Shown here: positions 1 to 8,969 of the stretch, piece after piece
Layout: every line of letters starts with the position of its first letter
How positions within the stretch are numbered: the stretch's first letter is position 1
NCBI RefSeq assembly: GCF_002746455.1
Contig: NZ_NWUW01000013.1
Coordinates: forward strand, 1 to 64,000
From: Bacillus fungorum
GTDB taxonomy: Bacteria; Bacillota; Bacilli; Bacillales; Bacillaceae_G
Length of the DNA: 64,000 nt
Direction: 5' to 3'
Translations under genes and position numbers: made by a program
The notes under the pieces: generated by a model
What the model saw: only the letters and a program-made list of their open reading frames with translations
Told to the model about the DNA's origin: nothing
Databases searched by the model: none

Positions 1-37
1 TTTGTGTAATCTCAAGATTTTGTTGATTATAAAACAT
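1..37 (-). CDS. start of an unidentified gene (partial, runs off left edge)
   Basis: An ATG at 37 on the minus strand is preceded by a strong GGAGG at a normal distance. It opens a frame reading MFYNQQNLEITQ to the window edge. Twelve residues are too few to identify a family. It follows ycnI in the same direction but is separated from it by a terminator-like hairpin, so it is probably its own transcription unit. Confidence 0.45.
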   Translation of the reverse strand, partial: MFYNQQNLEITQ

Positions 38-136
38 AAAAACGCCTCCTTTCTTTTTATTCTTCTAGAAAAGGAGACATTTTTAAAGTGTTTTATTTAA
101 AAATTGTATTGACAGAGTTGTTTTTCAACACTCTGA

Positions 137-168
137 AGAAAGAGCCTACTGTTTGTAGGCTCTTTCTT
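137..168 (-). terminator. rho-independent terminator after ycnI
   Basis: A hairpin with AAGAAAGAGCCTAC and its complement around a short loop, followed on the minus strand by a short T-rich tail. It lies just after the ycnI stop codon. Confidence 0.75.
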
Positions 169-173
169 ATATC

Positions 174-794
174 TTACTTTTTACGACGTACTACAAAAAC
201 GCACGTACCTACCGACGATACAATCGCCAAAATAGATAAAACAATTGCTATTACTTGCACATTACTAGTACCTTCATTCTTTTCTACACTAGACACTTCA
301 CCATGTTCTCCTGTTAATGACGTACCTTTTGCAATTGTAGTAAGTGAATGTGGTTTTTCATCTTTTTCATCGCCTGTCCATTCAACAATTTCTCCGTCTT
401 TATATTGTTGGTATGCATCCCAAGCTATTTTTTGCTCTTTATCCGGATTTTTAGCGACGAAAGTAAATCGCTGGAACTGATTGGGTAAAATCCCTTCTCC
501 TGTCGCTTCCCATACTACAGTTTTAACTTTTCCGGCATTATCTTTTTGCTCCTCCACTTTCCATCCTGGCACTGGTTCATACTGTTGGAACTCTACTCCA
601 GACGGTATTTTCAGTGTAACTTTTGTCGTTGCTACATTTTTTTCAACTGGTACTTTTATCGTGTAAGTCTCCCAAGAGCCAATGTCAGAAGTTGCTGGCT
701 TAACAGTTACGTGCGCACTAACAGGTAACGAAAAAATTCCCATTGCAATTACTGTTGCTATCATTGTTGTTCCTAATTTTTTTATACGTTTCAT
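174..794 (-). CDS. ycnI: YcnI family copper-binding membrane-anchored protein (DUF1775)
   Basis: A 206-residue exported protein. A signal peptide covers residues 1-27 (ending PVSA) and the mature protein would begin with His28 (HVTVKP). In the YcnI family an N-terminal histidine with a nearby tryptophan binds Cu(II); Trp41 in GSWETY is a candidate partner. The middle is a DUF1775 beta-sandwich, and a C-terminal helix at about 177-199 followed by RRKK should anchor it outside the membrane. It lies downstream of ycnJ in the same order as the B. subtilis ycnJ-ycnI pair, but the two are separated here by about 170 bp holding a repeat element, so cotranscription is uncertain. A role in copper handling is known for the family; its exact partner here is inference. 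Confidence 0.9.
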   Translation of the reverse strand: MKRIKKLGTTMIATVIAMGIFSLPVSAHVTVKPATSDIGSWETYTIKVPVEKNVATTKVTLKIPSGVEFQQYEPVPGWKVEEQKDNAGKVKTVVWEATGEGILPNQFQRFTFVAKNPDKEQKIAWDAYQQYKDGEIVEWTGDEKDEKPHSLTTIAKGTSLTGEHGEVSSVEKNEGTSNVQVIAIVLSILAIVSSVGTCVFVVRRKK

Positions 795-835
795 TTTCTA
801 TTTACTCCTTTTCATCTATAACGTCTCTTTCCCCC

Positions 836-970
836 GCTTTAACGGGCAGTATGACTACCTCAAAATTCAGCGAAAGCAAAGAAGTTAGGCGGGGGGCTGC
901 CGTAAAAGCCCAATTGGTGCGGGCTAATAAACAGTGGGGGATACCCCTACTGTTTAAAGTTTCACTTTAT
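836..970 (-). repeat. bcr-like intergenic repeat, copy 1
   Basis: On the minus strand this begins ATAAAGTGAAACTTTAA at the ycnJ stop codon and ends near ACTGCCCGTTAAAGCGG. It has the same order of blocks as the copy at 8471-8630: a CAGT/ACTG hairpin with a G-run and C-run, a GGGC hairpin, and the block CTTCTTTGCTTTCGCTG. It resembles the bcr family of short mobile-like repeats described in the B. cereus group. The exact bcr class is not certain from memory. Confidence 0.75.
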
Positions 971-2616
971 CTGCCACCTACAATAAATTTATAATCAGTA
1001 TCGAAGCTATCAAGTGATTTTGTTAATCCATGTACTTGTATATTCCAGTTGCCTGTCATGTTAATATACATACCTTCCGCTTCATATTCTCCCGGTGAAA
1101 CTGCCGAAACTTTAAATGATCCTTTTCCCATATTCATATCTAACGATTGAGTCGTTAATATAATTTGCTCCATATCAGTAACAGGTTGTCCGTTCTCATC
1201 CTTTAAAGTAATATGGAATATATTTTGCCCTACTTTATTAGGACTTACATTTAGCGTAAGTTCATATCCATTATCTAATTGTTTACTCTCTGTAAAAGGT
1301 CCAGTAGGAGGCATCGGTGGTGTTTGTACGTTTGTCATAAAAGCTACGATTACGAAAATGATAATTCCAATGATAAACTCTAATTTCACCGTAGCGCCTA
1401 ATCCTTGCTCCGCTCTCATTTTCCCTTTCACATAATGAATAATTCCCAATATCCCCATGAAAATGAATGAAATTATCTTTGCTAATAAAGCTAATCCATA
1501 CTTCGTATCAAATAAAGAGTGGATTGTTGGAATAAAAAATGTACTGTTAAAAAGACCTGTTATTAAAATCACGATGACAGCACCTGTTGCCCACGGTGAA
1601 AAACGCTTAATCATATCCCAATACATATTCCACTTGTCTTCCTCTTTACGTAAAAGAAGAATAATGGATGATAGACCGCCAATCCATAATGAAGCTGCAA
1701 ATAAATGTAGAAAATCCATAACGACAGCAATTTCTTTAAACTTTAAACCATATGCATGACTATTAAAGGCTTTCATAACAAGTATCCCGATAAACAATAC
1801 TATTGGAATGCTCCATACTTTAAACGAAGACAACTTCTCACGCTTCATCGCAAAATACGTAACGATTATAAGCAAACTAATAAGAGCCATTTGAGTGAGC
1901 CATACGTAACTAAAAACAGAAAGCTGTAATGTTTCTTTTAATAGTAAAGGATCGAATGCTTCTAGCCATGAAACATCAGCATTTATTTTCGCTTGTAATG
2001 GTAGATTAAATAGTAAACTAATGAATATACCAATTAATGAAATCCATATTATTTTTTTACTTCTTGATTGAACTTCTATTGCGTTCCCTTTATACATAAT
2101 AAGATTAAAGAAGAGAACTCCTAAAAATAGTGAGAAACTTGTATATAGAACCCCACGCTCCATAATCATATCGATTTGCGGGACATAACCCATCTCTTCT
2201 ACTTGTAGATCGTCTGCTCCCGCTTCCGCTAATCCAATACGGAACGGAATAACTCCTTGAATGGGATGCCCATCAGCTGAAATCACTTTCCACTGAATAG
2301 AGTAGAGACCGTTTTTGAGATTCTCTTTTAATCCAGCTTCTAATAGTTTTTTATTTCTTTTATCAATATGAGCATCTTTTAAATCTACTCTTGTACCTGA
2401 GGTATCTCTTACAAACAATGTATTAAAATGTGAAACTTGTATATCCTCATCGAATTCAATTTTTACAACAGCTGGTGCTTTCTTCAACGTTTCATTTTCA
2501 GCAGGGTTTGATTTCACAATGTACGCATGAGCAGATGCACTTTTCGGCATCAATATAATAAGCACACATGCAAGTAATAACCATGCCCCTAACCTTCCCA
2601 TTACTTTCACACTCAT
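967..2616 (-). CDS. ycnJ: YcnJ: CopC-CopD fusion, copper transport protein
   Basis: A 549-residue copper uptake/resistance membrane protein. A signal peptide ends SASA before His30 (HAYIVKSNPAENETL), the mature N-terminal histidine that begins a CopC Cu(II)-binding domain (about 30-125). Next come about eight membrane segments of the CopD type from residue ~150 to ~425, then an extracellular YtkA/FixH-like domain after TNVQTPPMPP. The layout and length match B. subtilis YcnJ. The stop codon coincides with the edge of a bcr-like repeat. The start used is ATG 2616, with only a distant GAGGAAG as RBS; a start a few codons later (MGRLGAW) is possible. No ycnK regulator is seen next to it. Confidence 0.9.
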   Translation of the reverse strand: MSVKVMGRLGAWLLLACVLIILMPKSASAHAYIVKSNPAENETLKKAPAVVKIEFDEDIQVSHFNTLFVRDTSGTRVDLKDAHIDKRNKKLLEAGLKENLKNGLYSIQWKVISADGHPIQGVIPFRIGLAEAGADDLQVEEMGYVPQIDMIMERGVLYTSFSLFLGVLFFNLIMYKGNAIEVQSRSKKIIWISLIGIFISLLFNLPLQAKINADVSWLEAFDPLLLKETLQLSVFSYVWLTQMALISLLIIVTYFAMKREKLSSFKVWSIPIVLFIGILVMKAFNSHAYGLKFKEIAVVMDFLHLFAASLWIGGLSSIILLLRKEEDKWNMYWDMIKRFSPWATGAVIVILITGLFNSTFFIPTIHSLFDTKYGLALLAKIISFIFMGILGIIHYVKGKMRAEQGLGATVKLEFIIGIIIFVIVAFMTNVQTPPMPPTGPFTESKQLDNGYELTLNVSPNKVGQNIFHITLKDENGQPVTDMEQIILTTQSLDMNMGKGSFKVSAVSPGEYEAEGMYINMTGNWNIQVHGLTKSLDSFDTDYKFIVGGR

Positions 2617-2662
2617 TTCACTTCTTTCTTCCTCATCGCTCTATTTTCATTACATCTACTTC

Positions 2663-2679
2663 TCAAGTCGATTACTTGA
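2663..2679. promoter_or_regulatory. inverted repeat upstream of ycnJ (candidate operator)
   Basis: TCAAGT-CGATT-ACTTGA is a perfect 6-bp inverted repeat with a 5-bp spacer, about 50 bp upstream of the ycnJ start. No matching regulator was recognised, so this is only a candidate site. The rest of the 2617-3005 gap holds a degenerate repeat and the mce terminator. Confidence 0.3.
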
Positions 2680-2889
2680 AGAAATATTAACCTGATTAAA
2701 TATAAACTTCTATACAGTATAACTCTTTATTTCTCTCTCACCTCTAGACTTCTAATATAATAGTAACTACCTTCACGGATACAACTTACATTTTTAAAGT
2801 CGAATGTTATTATATCATAAAATATATTTATGTAAGTTCTTGAAGAAGAAAAGTTATCGTGAATCATTTGTGAAGAAAATGTGAAATGC

Positions 2890-2945
2890 ATAAAGTGAAA
2901 CTTTAATTAATGTTTTTATTCATCTCCACTTATTATTAGTCCACA
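2890..2945 (+). repeat. bcr-like repeat, copy 5 (degenerate, left half only)
   Basis: ATAAAGTGAAACTTTAATTA followed by a C-poor remnant of the first hairpin and TATTATTAGTCCA matches the left part of the copy at 8471. The right half is absent. Confidence 0.55.
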
Positions 2946-2960
2946 AATAACAGGATAAAG

Positions 2961-2994
2961 AAAAAGGTGTCACGTTAGTACGTAACACCTTTTT
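2961..2994 (-). terminator. terminator after methylmalonyl-CoA epimerase gene
   Basis: AAAAAGGTGT and ACACCTTTTT form a stem with A/T tails on both sides. It lies just after the stop codon at 3006. Confidence 0.75.
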
Positions 2995-3005
2995 CAAAGT
3001 TTCTT

Positions 3006-3425
3006 TTATTTCACTTCCGGATAATCACAATATTCAATGATTGTTCCTTCTGTATCCGCTGGGTTAAGATATATTAATCTTCTGCCGTGTTTATTAATTC
3101 GAAGTGTATGCTCTAACGTTCGAATACCTTGTTCTTTTAACTCTTCTAAAGCTACATCTAAATCATCGACACGATACGCAACGTGATGAACACCCTTACC
3201 TTTTTGTTTTATAAATCGGGCAATTGGTGAAGTGGTGTTATTTGTCGGCGCAAGTAATTCAATTCTATCTCCATCCACTTCAAGAATGGCTACTTCGCTT
3301 TCAACACCAGGAGCTTCACTTACGTAACGATCTATTAAAGTGCCTAACAACACCTTTTCATAAAAACGTATCGTACTATCTATATCTCGAACTGCGATGC
3401 CGATATGATCAATTGTTTTTTTCAT
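3006..3425 (-). CDS. mce: methylmalonyl-CoA epimerase / VOC family protein
   Basis: A 139-residue vicinal-oxygen-chelate protein with two beta-alpha-beta-beta-beta modules. Candidate metal ligands are His7 (IDHIGIAV), His81 (GVHHVAYRV) and Glu131 (GTIIEYC). The family converts (R)- and (S)-methylmalonyl-CoA in propionate and odd-chain metabolism. Length and motif spacing fit the epimerase. No methylmalonyl-CoA mutase gene is nearby, so the substrate rests on family resemblance; a general glyoxalase-type role remains possible. It appears monocistronic, with its own terminator. Confidence 0.8.
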   Translation of the reverse strand: MKKTIDHIGIAVRDIDSTIRFYEKVLLGTLIDRYVSEAPGVESEVAILEVDGDRIELLAPTNNTTSPIARFIKQKGKGVHHVAYRVDDLDVALEELKEQGIRTLEHTLRINKHGRRLIYLNPADTEGTIIEYCDYPEVK

Positions 3426-3470
3426 TTTATTTCCCCTACTACTTTATTTTTTCTCATTATTAATAGTAAC

Positions 3471-3508
3471 AAAAAAAGTTATAGAATCAAAAATTCTATA
3501 ACTTTTTT
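3471..3508 (-). terminator. terminator after brnQ
   Basis: AAAAAAGTTATAGAAT pairs with ATTCTATAACTTTTTT, directly after the brnQ stop codon. Runs of A and T on both sides could let it act in both directions. Confidence 0.8.
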
Positions 3509-3510
3509 AT

Positions 3511-4869
3511 TTAACCAATTTTCTTATTTGTATTTGCTGCTGGTTGAACTTGATTTTTTGCTTTTAAAACGCTAATGCCATATCCGATAAAACCACCGAT
3601 AATCGCTGGGAAGATCCAGCCCAATCCTACTTCCTGCATCGGAAGGAATTTAGTAAACACTTGACTTACTACTTCAATGTTAACTCCAGCTGCACTTAAT
3701 CCATCAAATAAACTGATGATAAATGTTACGATTAAACTCACTTGATAAACTTCAGCTCTTCCTTTGAATAATGAATGGAAGAATGTTAAGAAAATCAATA
3801 CGATTGCTAGTGGATAAATTGCTGTTAAAACTGGAACAGAAACCGCAATTAATTGTGTTAACCCTACATTTGCAACAACCGCACTAAATACACATAGCGT
3901 GATTGCAATTGCTTTGTAAGGAACATTTGGGAATAACTTATGGAAGAATGAAGAACATGCTGATACAAGTCCCACACTAGTTGTTAAACACGCTACTGTA
4001 ATCATTAACCCTAATAACACTCCGCCATATGATCCAAAATAGTAGTTAGAAACTTTCGCTAATACTTCTCCGCCGTTCTCTAAATGTCCAAGCTTTGCAA
4101 CACTTGAAGCACCCATATAAGAAAGAGCTGTATAAATAATTGCTAAAATAGATGCGGCAATGATTGTCGCTTTTGCACAAACGACCATAATTTGTGTTTT
4201 CGTTTTTGCACCTTTTTCTTTAATTGCATTAATGATGATGATTCCAAATACGAATGATGCTAGCGTGTCCATTGTTAAGTATCCTTCTTGGAACCCTTTA
4301 AAGAATGCATGTGATGTATAAGCTTCAACTGGCGTTTGCATATCTCCAATCGGGTGAATAAAAGCAACGATTACTAAAATACCGATGAAAGTCAACTTAA
4401 TTGGCGTTAAGATTTTTCCAACAATATCGACAATTTTCGCGGGATTTAGCGAAAAAAAACAAGTGATGCTAAAGAATATAATTGTGAAAAGAATTAAAGG
4501 TGTTGAACCTACTCCTTCTGGCATAAATGGTTTAAGACCAATTTCATAAGAAACATTTCCTGTTCTTGGTATTGCAAATAACGGACCAATTGCTAAGTAT
4601 AAAACTGTTGTAAACACAATCCCGAACACTGGGTGAGCACGACTTGCTAATGACTGCAAATCATCTTTACCCGAAAAACCAAAGGCTAGTACACCTAGTA
4701 AGGGTAAACCTACTCCTGTTACTAAAAATCCAGCGTTAGCAATCCATACATTCTCTCCTGCCGATTGACCAAGCATTGCCGGGAATATTAAATTTCCTGC
4801 TCCAAAAAATAGTGCAAATAACATTAATCCAATAACTACTATGAACGAAAACGGTACTTTGTTCGTCAT
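3511..4869 (-). CDS. brnQ: BrnQ branched-chain amino acid:cation symporter
   Basis: A 452-residue LIVCS-family importer with about 12 membrane helices. The N-terminal signature LFFGAGNLIFP and LNPAKIVDIVGK are typical of BrnQ. It takes up leucine, isoleucine and valine with Na+ or H+. The start is ATG 4869 (MTNKVPFSF), which has GGAGG at a good distance; the open frame extends six codons further upstream, but the GGAGG lies inside that extension. It stands alone, about 140 bp or more from its neighbours. The ilv biosynthetic genes at the other end of the window act on the same amino acids but are not linked to it. Confidence 0.93.
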   Translation of the reverse strand: MTNKVPFSFIVVIGLMLFALFFGAGNLIFPAMLGQSAGENVWIANAGFLVTGVGLPLLGVLAFGFSGKDDLQSLASRAHPVFGIVFTTVLYLAIGPLFAIPRTGNVSYEIGLKPFMPEGVGSTPLILFTIIFFSITCFFSLNPAKIVDIVGKILTPIKLTFIGILVIVAFIHPIGDMQTPVEAYTSHAFFKGFQEGYLTMDTLASFVFGIIIINAIKEKGAKTKTQIMVVCAKATIIAASILAIIYTALSYMGASSVAKLGHLENGGEVLAKVSNYYFGSYGGVLLGLMITVACLTTSVGLVSACSSFFHKLFPNVPYKAIAITLCVFSAVVANVGLTQLIAVSVPVLTAIYPLAIVLIFLTFFHSLFKGRAEVYQVSLIVTFIISLFDGLSAAGVNIEVVSQVFTKFLPMQEVGLGWIFPAIIGGFIGYGISVLKAKNQVQPAANTNKKIG

Positions 4870-5055
4870 AATATAACCTCCATTCAAAATAACCTATGTC
4901 ATTTCCATTTTTAACTAATTGAATTTTCTGAATATTTAACTTAAGTATCAACTATTCTTGAACTCATTATAGTTTGATATATAATATTTTGCAATACTAT
5001 TTTCAAACTTTTCATTTATTTTATAAATATACATTTTTCAACATAGAAATAGACT

Positions 5056-5089
5056 AAAAAACCAACATGGTCATCCGTGTTGGTTTTTT
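5056..5089 (-). terminator. terminator after azoreductase gene
   Basis: AAAAAACCAACATGG and CCGTGTTGGTTTTTT form a strong stem with A/T runs, 15 bp past the stop codon at 5104. Confidence 0.85.
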
Positions 5090-5103
5090 ACATTTACCAT
5101 CAA

Positions 5104-5730
5104 TTAAAATTTCGCCCCTACTTTCTTAACATTCTCTAAACCTTCTTCAACAATTTGTTGTGAACGATCTGGATATTGATTGTGTCCTTCAATTACAACA
5201 GTCTCTGGATTTGTAATTCCCCAGAAGCCAAGTACAGTTGTTACATAATTAACTGCCATTTCCATAGGAGCCATTTGTTCTGAAGAGTAATCCGAACCAC
5301 GAGCACCTAATACAACAACTTTCTTATCGCCTGCTAAACCTTCTGGACCATTTGCTGTATATTTAAATGTTTTTCCAGCTTGAGATAAATATGAAATATA
5401 CGTAATTAATGGCGCCGGCACTGTGAAGTTCCATAGTGGGAACGCAAATACAACTTTATCAGCTTCTAAAAACTGATTTAAATATTGATCTACCGTAGCA
5501 ACTGCCTTCTCTTCTTCTGCTGTTAACTCCATTCCTTGACTACGTTTGTATCCACCTGAAATAGCGATATTTCCGTAATACGGAAGATCTAATGCGAATA
5601 AATCTAACTCTGTAATTTCTGTATTTGGGTTCGCTTCTTTATAAGCACTTACAAATGTTTCATACATTTTTGAACTAATTGCTTGCTCGGCTGGACGATC
5701 GTTTGCTTTTACAAATAATACTTTTGACAT
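5104..5730 (-). CDS. azoR: FMN-dependent NADH-azoreductase (AzoR)
   Basis: A 208-residue cytoplasmic flavodoxin-fold enzyme of the NAD(P)H quinone/azo reductase family. It reduces quinones and azo dyes by two electrons using FMN and NADH. The FMN-loop motif FPLWNFTVPAPL and the later GARGSDYS match AzoR. The start is ATG 5730 (MSKVLFVKAND), preceded by GAGGGG at nine bases; an open extension to 5805 (MKKMGLFSSLFGKK) also has a weaker AGGTG and cannot be excluded. The gene has its own promoter, overlapped by an inverted repeat, which suggests repression relieved by electrophiles or quinones as for azoreductases in B. subtilis (inference). Confidence 0.88.
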   Translation of the reverse strand: MSKVLFVKANDRPAEQAISSKMYETFVSAYKEANPNTEITELDLFALDLPYYGNIAISGGYKRSQGMELTAEEEKAVATVDQYLNQFLEADKVVFAFPLWNFTVPAPLITYISYLSQAGKTFKYTANGPEGLAGDKKVVVLGARGSDYSSEQMAPMEMAVNYVTTVLGFWGITNPETVVIEGHNQYPDRSQQIVEEGLENVKKVGAKF

Positions 5731-5923
5731 TGTTTTATTCCCCTCTACTTTTGTATTCTCTTCTTTTTTACCAAATAACGAGCTAAATAATCCCATTTTC
5801 TTCACCTAAACTTTCTTATCATATTCATTATTCATCATCATAAAAATTCTTATTCTAATAAAAAATTTCAATTGGTACCTTAAATAAAGCCAACAAAAAC
5901 TTTTTGTTATTTAATTACCTTAT

Positions 5924-5959
5924 GTAAGTGATTATAATATAGTCACTTACTTTAGTCAA
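5924..5959 (-). promoter_or_regulatory. azoR promoter with overlapping 8-bp inverted repeat
   Basis: On the minus strand TTGACT (5959-5954) and TATAAT (5936-5931) are separated by exactly 17 bp, a near-consensus sigma-A promoter. GTAAGTGA (5924-5931) and TCACTTAC (5943-5950) form a perfect inverted repeat with an 11-bp spacer, covering the -10 box and most of the spacer. This is a likely repressor site; an HxlR (YodB-like), MarR or TetR protein could use it, but none is encoded next to it. Confidence 0.65.
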
Positions 5960-6088
5960 GTAACTTTTAACAAAAAATAAATCTCGAATTAAAAATATTA
6001 ACTAAAATACAATTGAACACCAAATACGACTTTATTACTTGTATAATAAACTTAGAGAGGAAAGTTCATATTTAGAAAGGATTTATTC

Positions 6089-7054
6089 ATGAGCACTATA
6101 GAAAAGATTCAAACTTTTATTATTCTTTTTGCTGTTACATGCGGCATCATACTTGGACAAATTAATGTCATACATATGTATTCAGACAAATTTATTGTTC
6201 CCTTCTTATTTTTCATGCTATATGGATTATTCCTCATCATCCCATTAAAAGAAATAAAAAATGGATTTCGCAATTTAAAATTTGCTGGAACGAGCCTTAC
6301 TATTAATTTTTTATGGACACCTTTACTCGCTTGGGGATTAGGTGCATTATTTCTTTCAGATCACCCAGCACTTTGGGTTGGATTTATTATGTTAATGGTT
6401 ACTCCGTGTACAGACTGGTACTTAATCTTTACTGAAATAGCGAAAGGAAATGTAGCACTTTCTACTGCAATTCTACCTGTAAATTTAATTTTGCAAGTAC
6501 TACTGCTTCCAATTTATTTATTTTTATTTGCTGGTGTTATGAAGACTGTAGCTGTTTCTGTTTTAGTAGAAAGTATTGTTATCGTAATCGTCTTACCATT
6601 TTTACTTGCACACGCTACAAAATTCATTATGAATAAACTGAAAAAAGCTGAAACACTCGAGAATAAACTCATTCCGTTTTTTAGCTCTGCGCAAATTGTA
6701 TTTTTAAGTTTAGCAATAGTATCAATGTTTGCATCACAAGGTAAATATTTACTACAAAATATGAATGTCGTTTTTTTATTACTCATTCCTGTTCTATTGT
6801 TCTTCATCATTAATTTTGTACTAGGACAATTTATCGGACGCATTATGCGTTTATCTTATAAAGATACAGTAAGTTTAAACTTAACAACTTTGGCAAGAAA
6901 CTCACCTGTTGCACTCGCTATTGCTGTGACTGCTTTTCCGGACGAGCCTCTTATTGCACTTGCACTCGTTATTGGACCGTTGATTGAGTTACCGGTACTA
7001 GCTTGTGTGTCACAAGTGTTATTACTTATTAAGAAAAAACAGCGATACACATAA
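6089..7054 (+). CDS. ACR3/BASS-superfamily transporter (arsenite or organic anion)
   Basis: A 321-residue protein with about ten membrane helices. It fits the bile-acid:Na+ symporter/ACR3 superfamily, and the helix with FIMLMVTPCTDWY resembles the conserved cysteine helix of the arsenite exporter ACR3. No arsR, arsC or arsenite-responsive gene lies nearby, so an arsenite substrate is not shown; other BASS members move organic anions. It is divergent from azoR, about 360 bp apart. AGAAAGGA precedes the ATG at a suitable distance. Confidence 0.7.
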   Translation: MSTIEKIQTFIILFAVTCGIILGQINVIHMYSDKFIVPFLFFMLYGLFLIIPLKEIKNGFRNLKFAGTSLTINFLWTPLLAWGLGALFLSDHPALWVGFIMLMVTPCTDWYLIFTEIAKGNVALSTAILPVNLILQVLLLPIYLFLFAGVMKTVAVSVLVESIVIVIVLPFLLAHATKFIMNKLKKAETLENKLIPFFSSAQIVFLSLAIVSMFASQGKYLLQNMNVVFLLLIPVLLFFIINFVLGQFIGRIMRLSYKDTVSLNLTTLARNSPVALAIAVTAFPDEPLIALALVIGPLIELPVLACVSQVLLLIKKKQRYT

Positions 7055-7086
7055 TAAAAAACGTCCTACTTTAGGACGTTTTTTAT
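7055..7086 (+). terminator. terminator after the ACR3-like gene
   Basis: AAAAAACGTCCTA and TAGGACGTTTTTT around CTT, immediately after the stop codon at 7054. Confidence 0.88.
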
Positions 7087-7179
7087 TGTCGAGAAATTAT
7101 AAAAGTAACGATAGTTATCGGCTCTAAGGATTTTATACGTTATAGAAAATTAGCTTGTCGTTACATTAACAAAGCCTTT

Positions 7180-8427
7180 CTAGTTAAAAATTATAGGAAA
7201 AGTAAATATAACGAAAGCTGCCCAAAGTCCGTAGATTGGCAAATACTTCGTAACGGCATCTTGGATAGCTGTCGGTCCTGATTTGTTTTGCAAGAAACGC
7301 ATATAGGAAAACATAATCCAAATTAAATTTGCCCAGATCAGTATGTTTACGCCTAAAACAACAAGTCTATTCGGTGTAATCCCGTAAGAAGAAAGTCTGA
7401 ATACGATGGCTGATAATGCGACAGTGTCAATAATAAGCGCCAAAACAATTAAGGAAAAATTTATATAATCTAAAATGCTCTTTTTCTCGTCCGATTCACT
7501 CTCAACGATAGAAAATGTGGTAACAGCCAATACAACAAGGAGTATTCCGTTGAAGGCCATTAGGAAATTGCGGTCCAAGAACGGATTTTTCCCGACACAT
7601 ATAACCGTTATAAGATAGATCAACAATGTGATCAGAACGAGAGGACTAAAAATTTTAGATATGTATGGTGTAATATTTTTAGCAAGTTTAAGATTCATTG
7701 ATACTAAATATGCAGCCACAATAGCGAGAGCAGCAGCGCCAAATAAAACAACATTACTAAAATAGAATTCTCCTATATCCAAGTCAACAAAGCTAAATAA
7801 ACGCATGGTGAATACTGCTAGTATCATTCCGCTCACTGCCATGCTCGCGTAGAGAAGACAATATTCTAAATTAAATTTAATATAAGCTAATCTTGTACTG
7901 CCCTTTGAATATTCATTTCCCGTAAACGCAAGCCCTACTAAGACCCATAAAAATATAGGAAGATGTAAATAAGCAAGGATAATACTGTCTTTATAATTTA
8001 ATGGCAACATATTAAGATACATCCCGGAAATTAGGAACAACGCTACAAGGGAATAAATAATACTTTTTTTCGGAGTATTATTGTAAACAAAATAAGCGGC
8101 AATAAAGGGAATTACACCAAAAGCCAGGTTAATTGGAGCAATTGCTCCCTGTTCAACAAAGTGGAAAATGATTCTGGTGCTTATCCCGGCCAGAATAGCT
8201 AAAAGGCCCATGAATAAGAAACCTTTTTGAAACAACGATTTTTTTTCTGTATTTGCCGCCTCATTGAAATACAACCTTTCATACCAAGCACCTAGAACCT
8301 GAGAATCAGGGTTTTGGACCCATGCTTGTGAGAATGACCTTTTAAAAGCTTTCGGGTCTTTTCTATATATTCTCTCCAACTCATGAGGGTTATCCATATT
8401 TTCAATAATCAAATTGTGAATGTTCAT
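7180..8427 (-). CDS. multipass membrane protein of unknown function (DUF4153-like)
   Basis: A 415-residue protein. The first ~65 residues are soluble and helical (MNIHNLIIENMDNPHELERIY), followed by about twelve hydrophobic helices. No catalytic motif was recognised. The general pattern is like DUF4153 membrane proteins, but this assignment is weak. The soluble head mentions no known domain. Local GC is slightly above that of the neighbours and a bcr-like repeat lies directly upstream, so recent acquisition is possible. It has a good RBS (GAGGTAAAAC) and appears monocistronic. Confidence 0.6.
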   Translation of the reverse strand: MNIHNLIIENMDNPHELERIYRKDPKAFKRSFSQAWVQNPDSQVLGAWYERLYFNEAANTEKKSLFQKGFLFMGLLAILAGISTRIIFHFVEQGAIAPINLAFGVIPFIAAYFVYNNTPKKSIIYSLVALFLISGMYLNMLPLNYKDSIILAYLHLPIFLWVLVGLAFTGNEYSKGSTRLAYIKFNLEYCLLYASMAVSGMILAVFTMRLFSFVDLDIGEFYFSNVVLFGAAALAIVAAYLVSMNLKLAKNITPYISKIFSPLVLITLLIYLITVICVGKNPFLDRNFLMAFNGILLVVLAVTTFSIVESESDEKKSILDYINFSLIVLALIIDTVALSAIVFRLSSYGITPNRLVVLGVNILIWANLIWIMFSYMRFLQNKSGPTAIQDAVTKYLPIYGLWAAFVIFTFPIIFN

Positions 8428-8470
8428 AGTTTTACCTCCTCTAATAAAAAAACAACGTTGTTACCTTTTC

Positions 8471-8630
8471 TATAAAGTGACACTTTAATCAGTGGGGGCT
8501 TTCTTCATCCCCCACTGATTATTAGTTGAACCAATCGGGCTTTTTACGGGCAGCCCGACCCCCACTTAACTTCTTTGCTTTCGCTGGATTTTGAGGTGAG
8601 GGTCTTACTGCCCGTTAATGCGGGATAAAA
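8471..8630 (+). repeat. bcr-like intergenic repeat, copy 2 (most complete)
   Basis: About 160 bp with two hairpins (AATCAGTGGGGG... pairing with CCCCCACTGATT, and CGGGCTTTTTACGGGCAGCCCG), then CTTCTTTGCTTTCGCTGGAT and ACTGCCCGTTAATGCGGGATA. The same blocks occur at 836-970 in the other orientation and in shorter form at three other places. It lies in the intergenic gap upstream of the 415-residue membrane protein gene. Confidence 0.8.
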
Positions 8631-8766
8631 AGCACCTCACTAATTTATTATGATATTGATTTTAATATAATTTTTATTGTTTTACAATAATAAAGTATCA
8701 ATTTAAAATAAGATTTTATTGTATATTTCATTTTTACCCAAAATAAAAATCATCCCTTATTCAAGG

Positions 8767-8820
8767 AAATACCCTATAGAATAAACTTTTTAAGTTTCTA
8801 TTCTATAGGGTACATTTTTT
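8767..8820 (+). terminator. orphan terminator-like hairpin in a gene-free gap
   Basis: TACCCTATAGAATA pairs with TATTCTATAGGGTA, followed by a T-run on the plus strand. No plus-strand gene lies upstream, since the nearest gene on that side is on the minus strand. It may end a small RNA read from the AT-rich stretch at 8640-8765. The rest of the 8428-9048 gap holds the repeat and the topB terminator. Confidence 0.6.
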
Positions 8821-8969
8821 TATTTTGTGATACATTTCCCTCGTTAGATTGATAGATATGTAGTGTTAGCCATAATATTTTTTCACTAGCGAGAATAATA
8901 TTCGTATTCTTTCTCCTAACTAAATCGAGCGAAAAAAATAGTTCTATCAATCATTTTTACATATAAAAG

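Noticed and set aside
1457..1759. A 100-residue plus-strand frame inside ycnJ
   Set aside because: It is the opposite-strand shadow of a conserved gene and has no start signals; other such shadows were dropped for the same reason.
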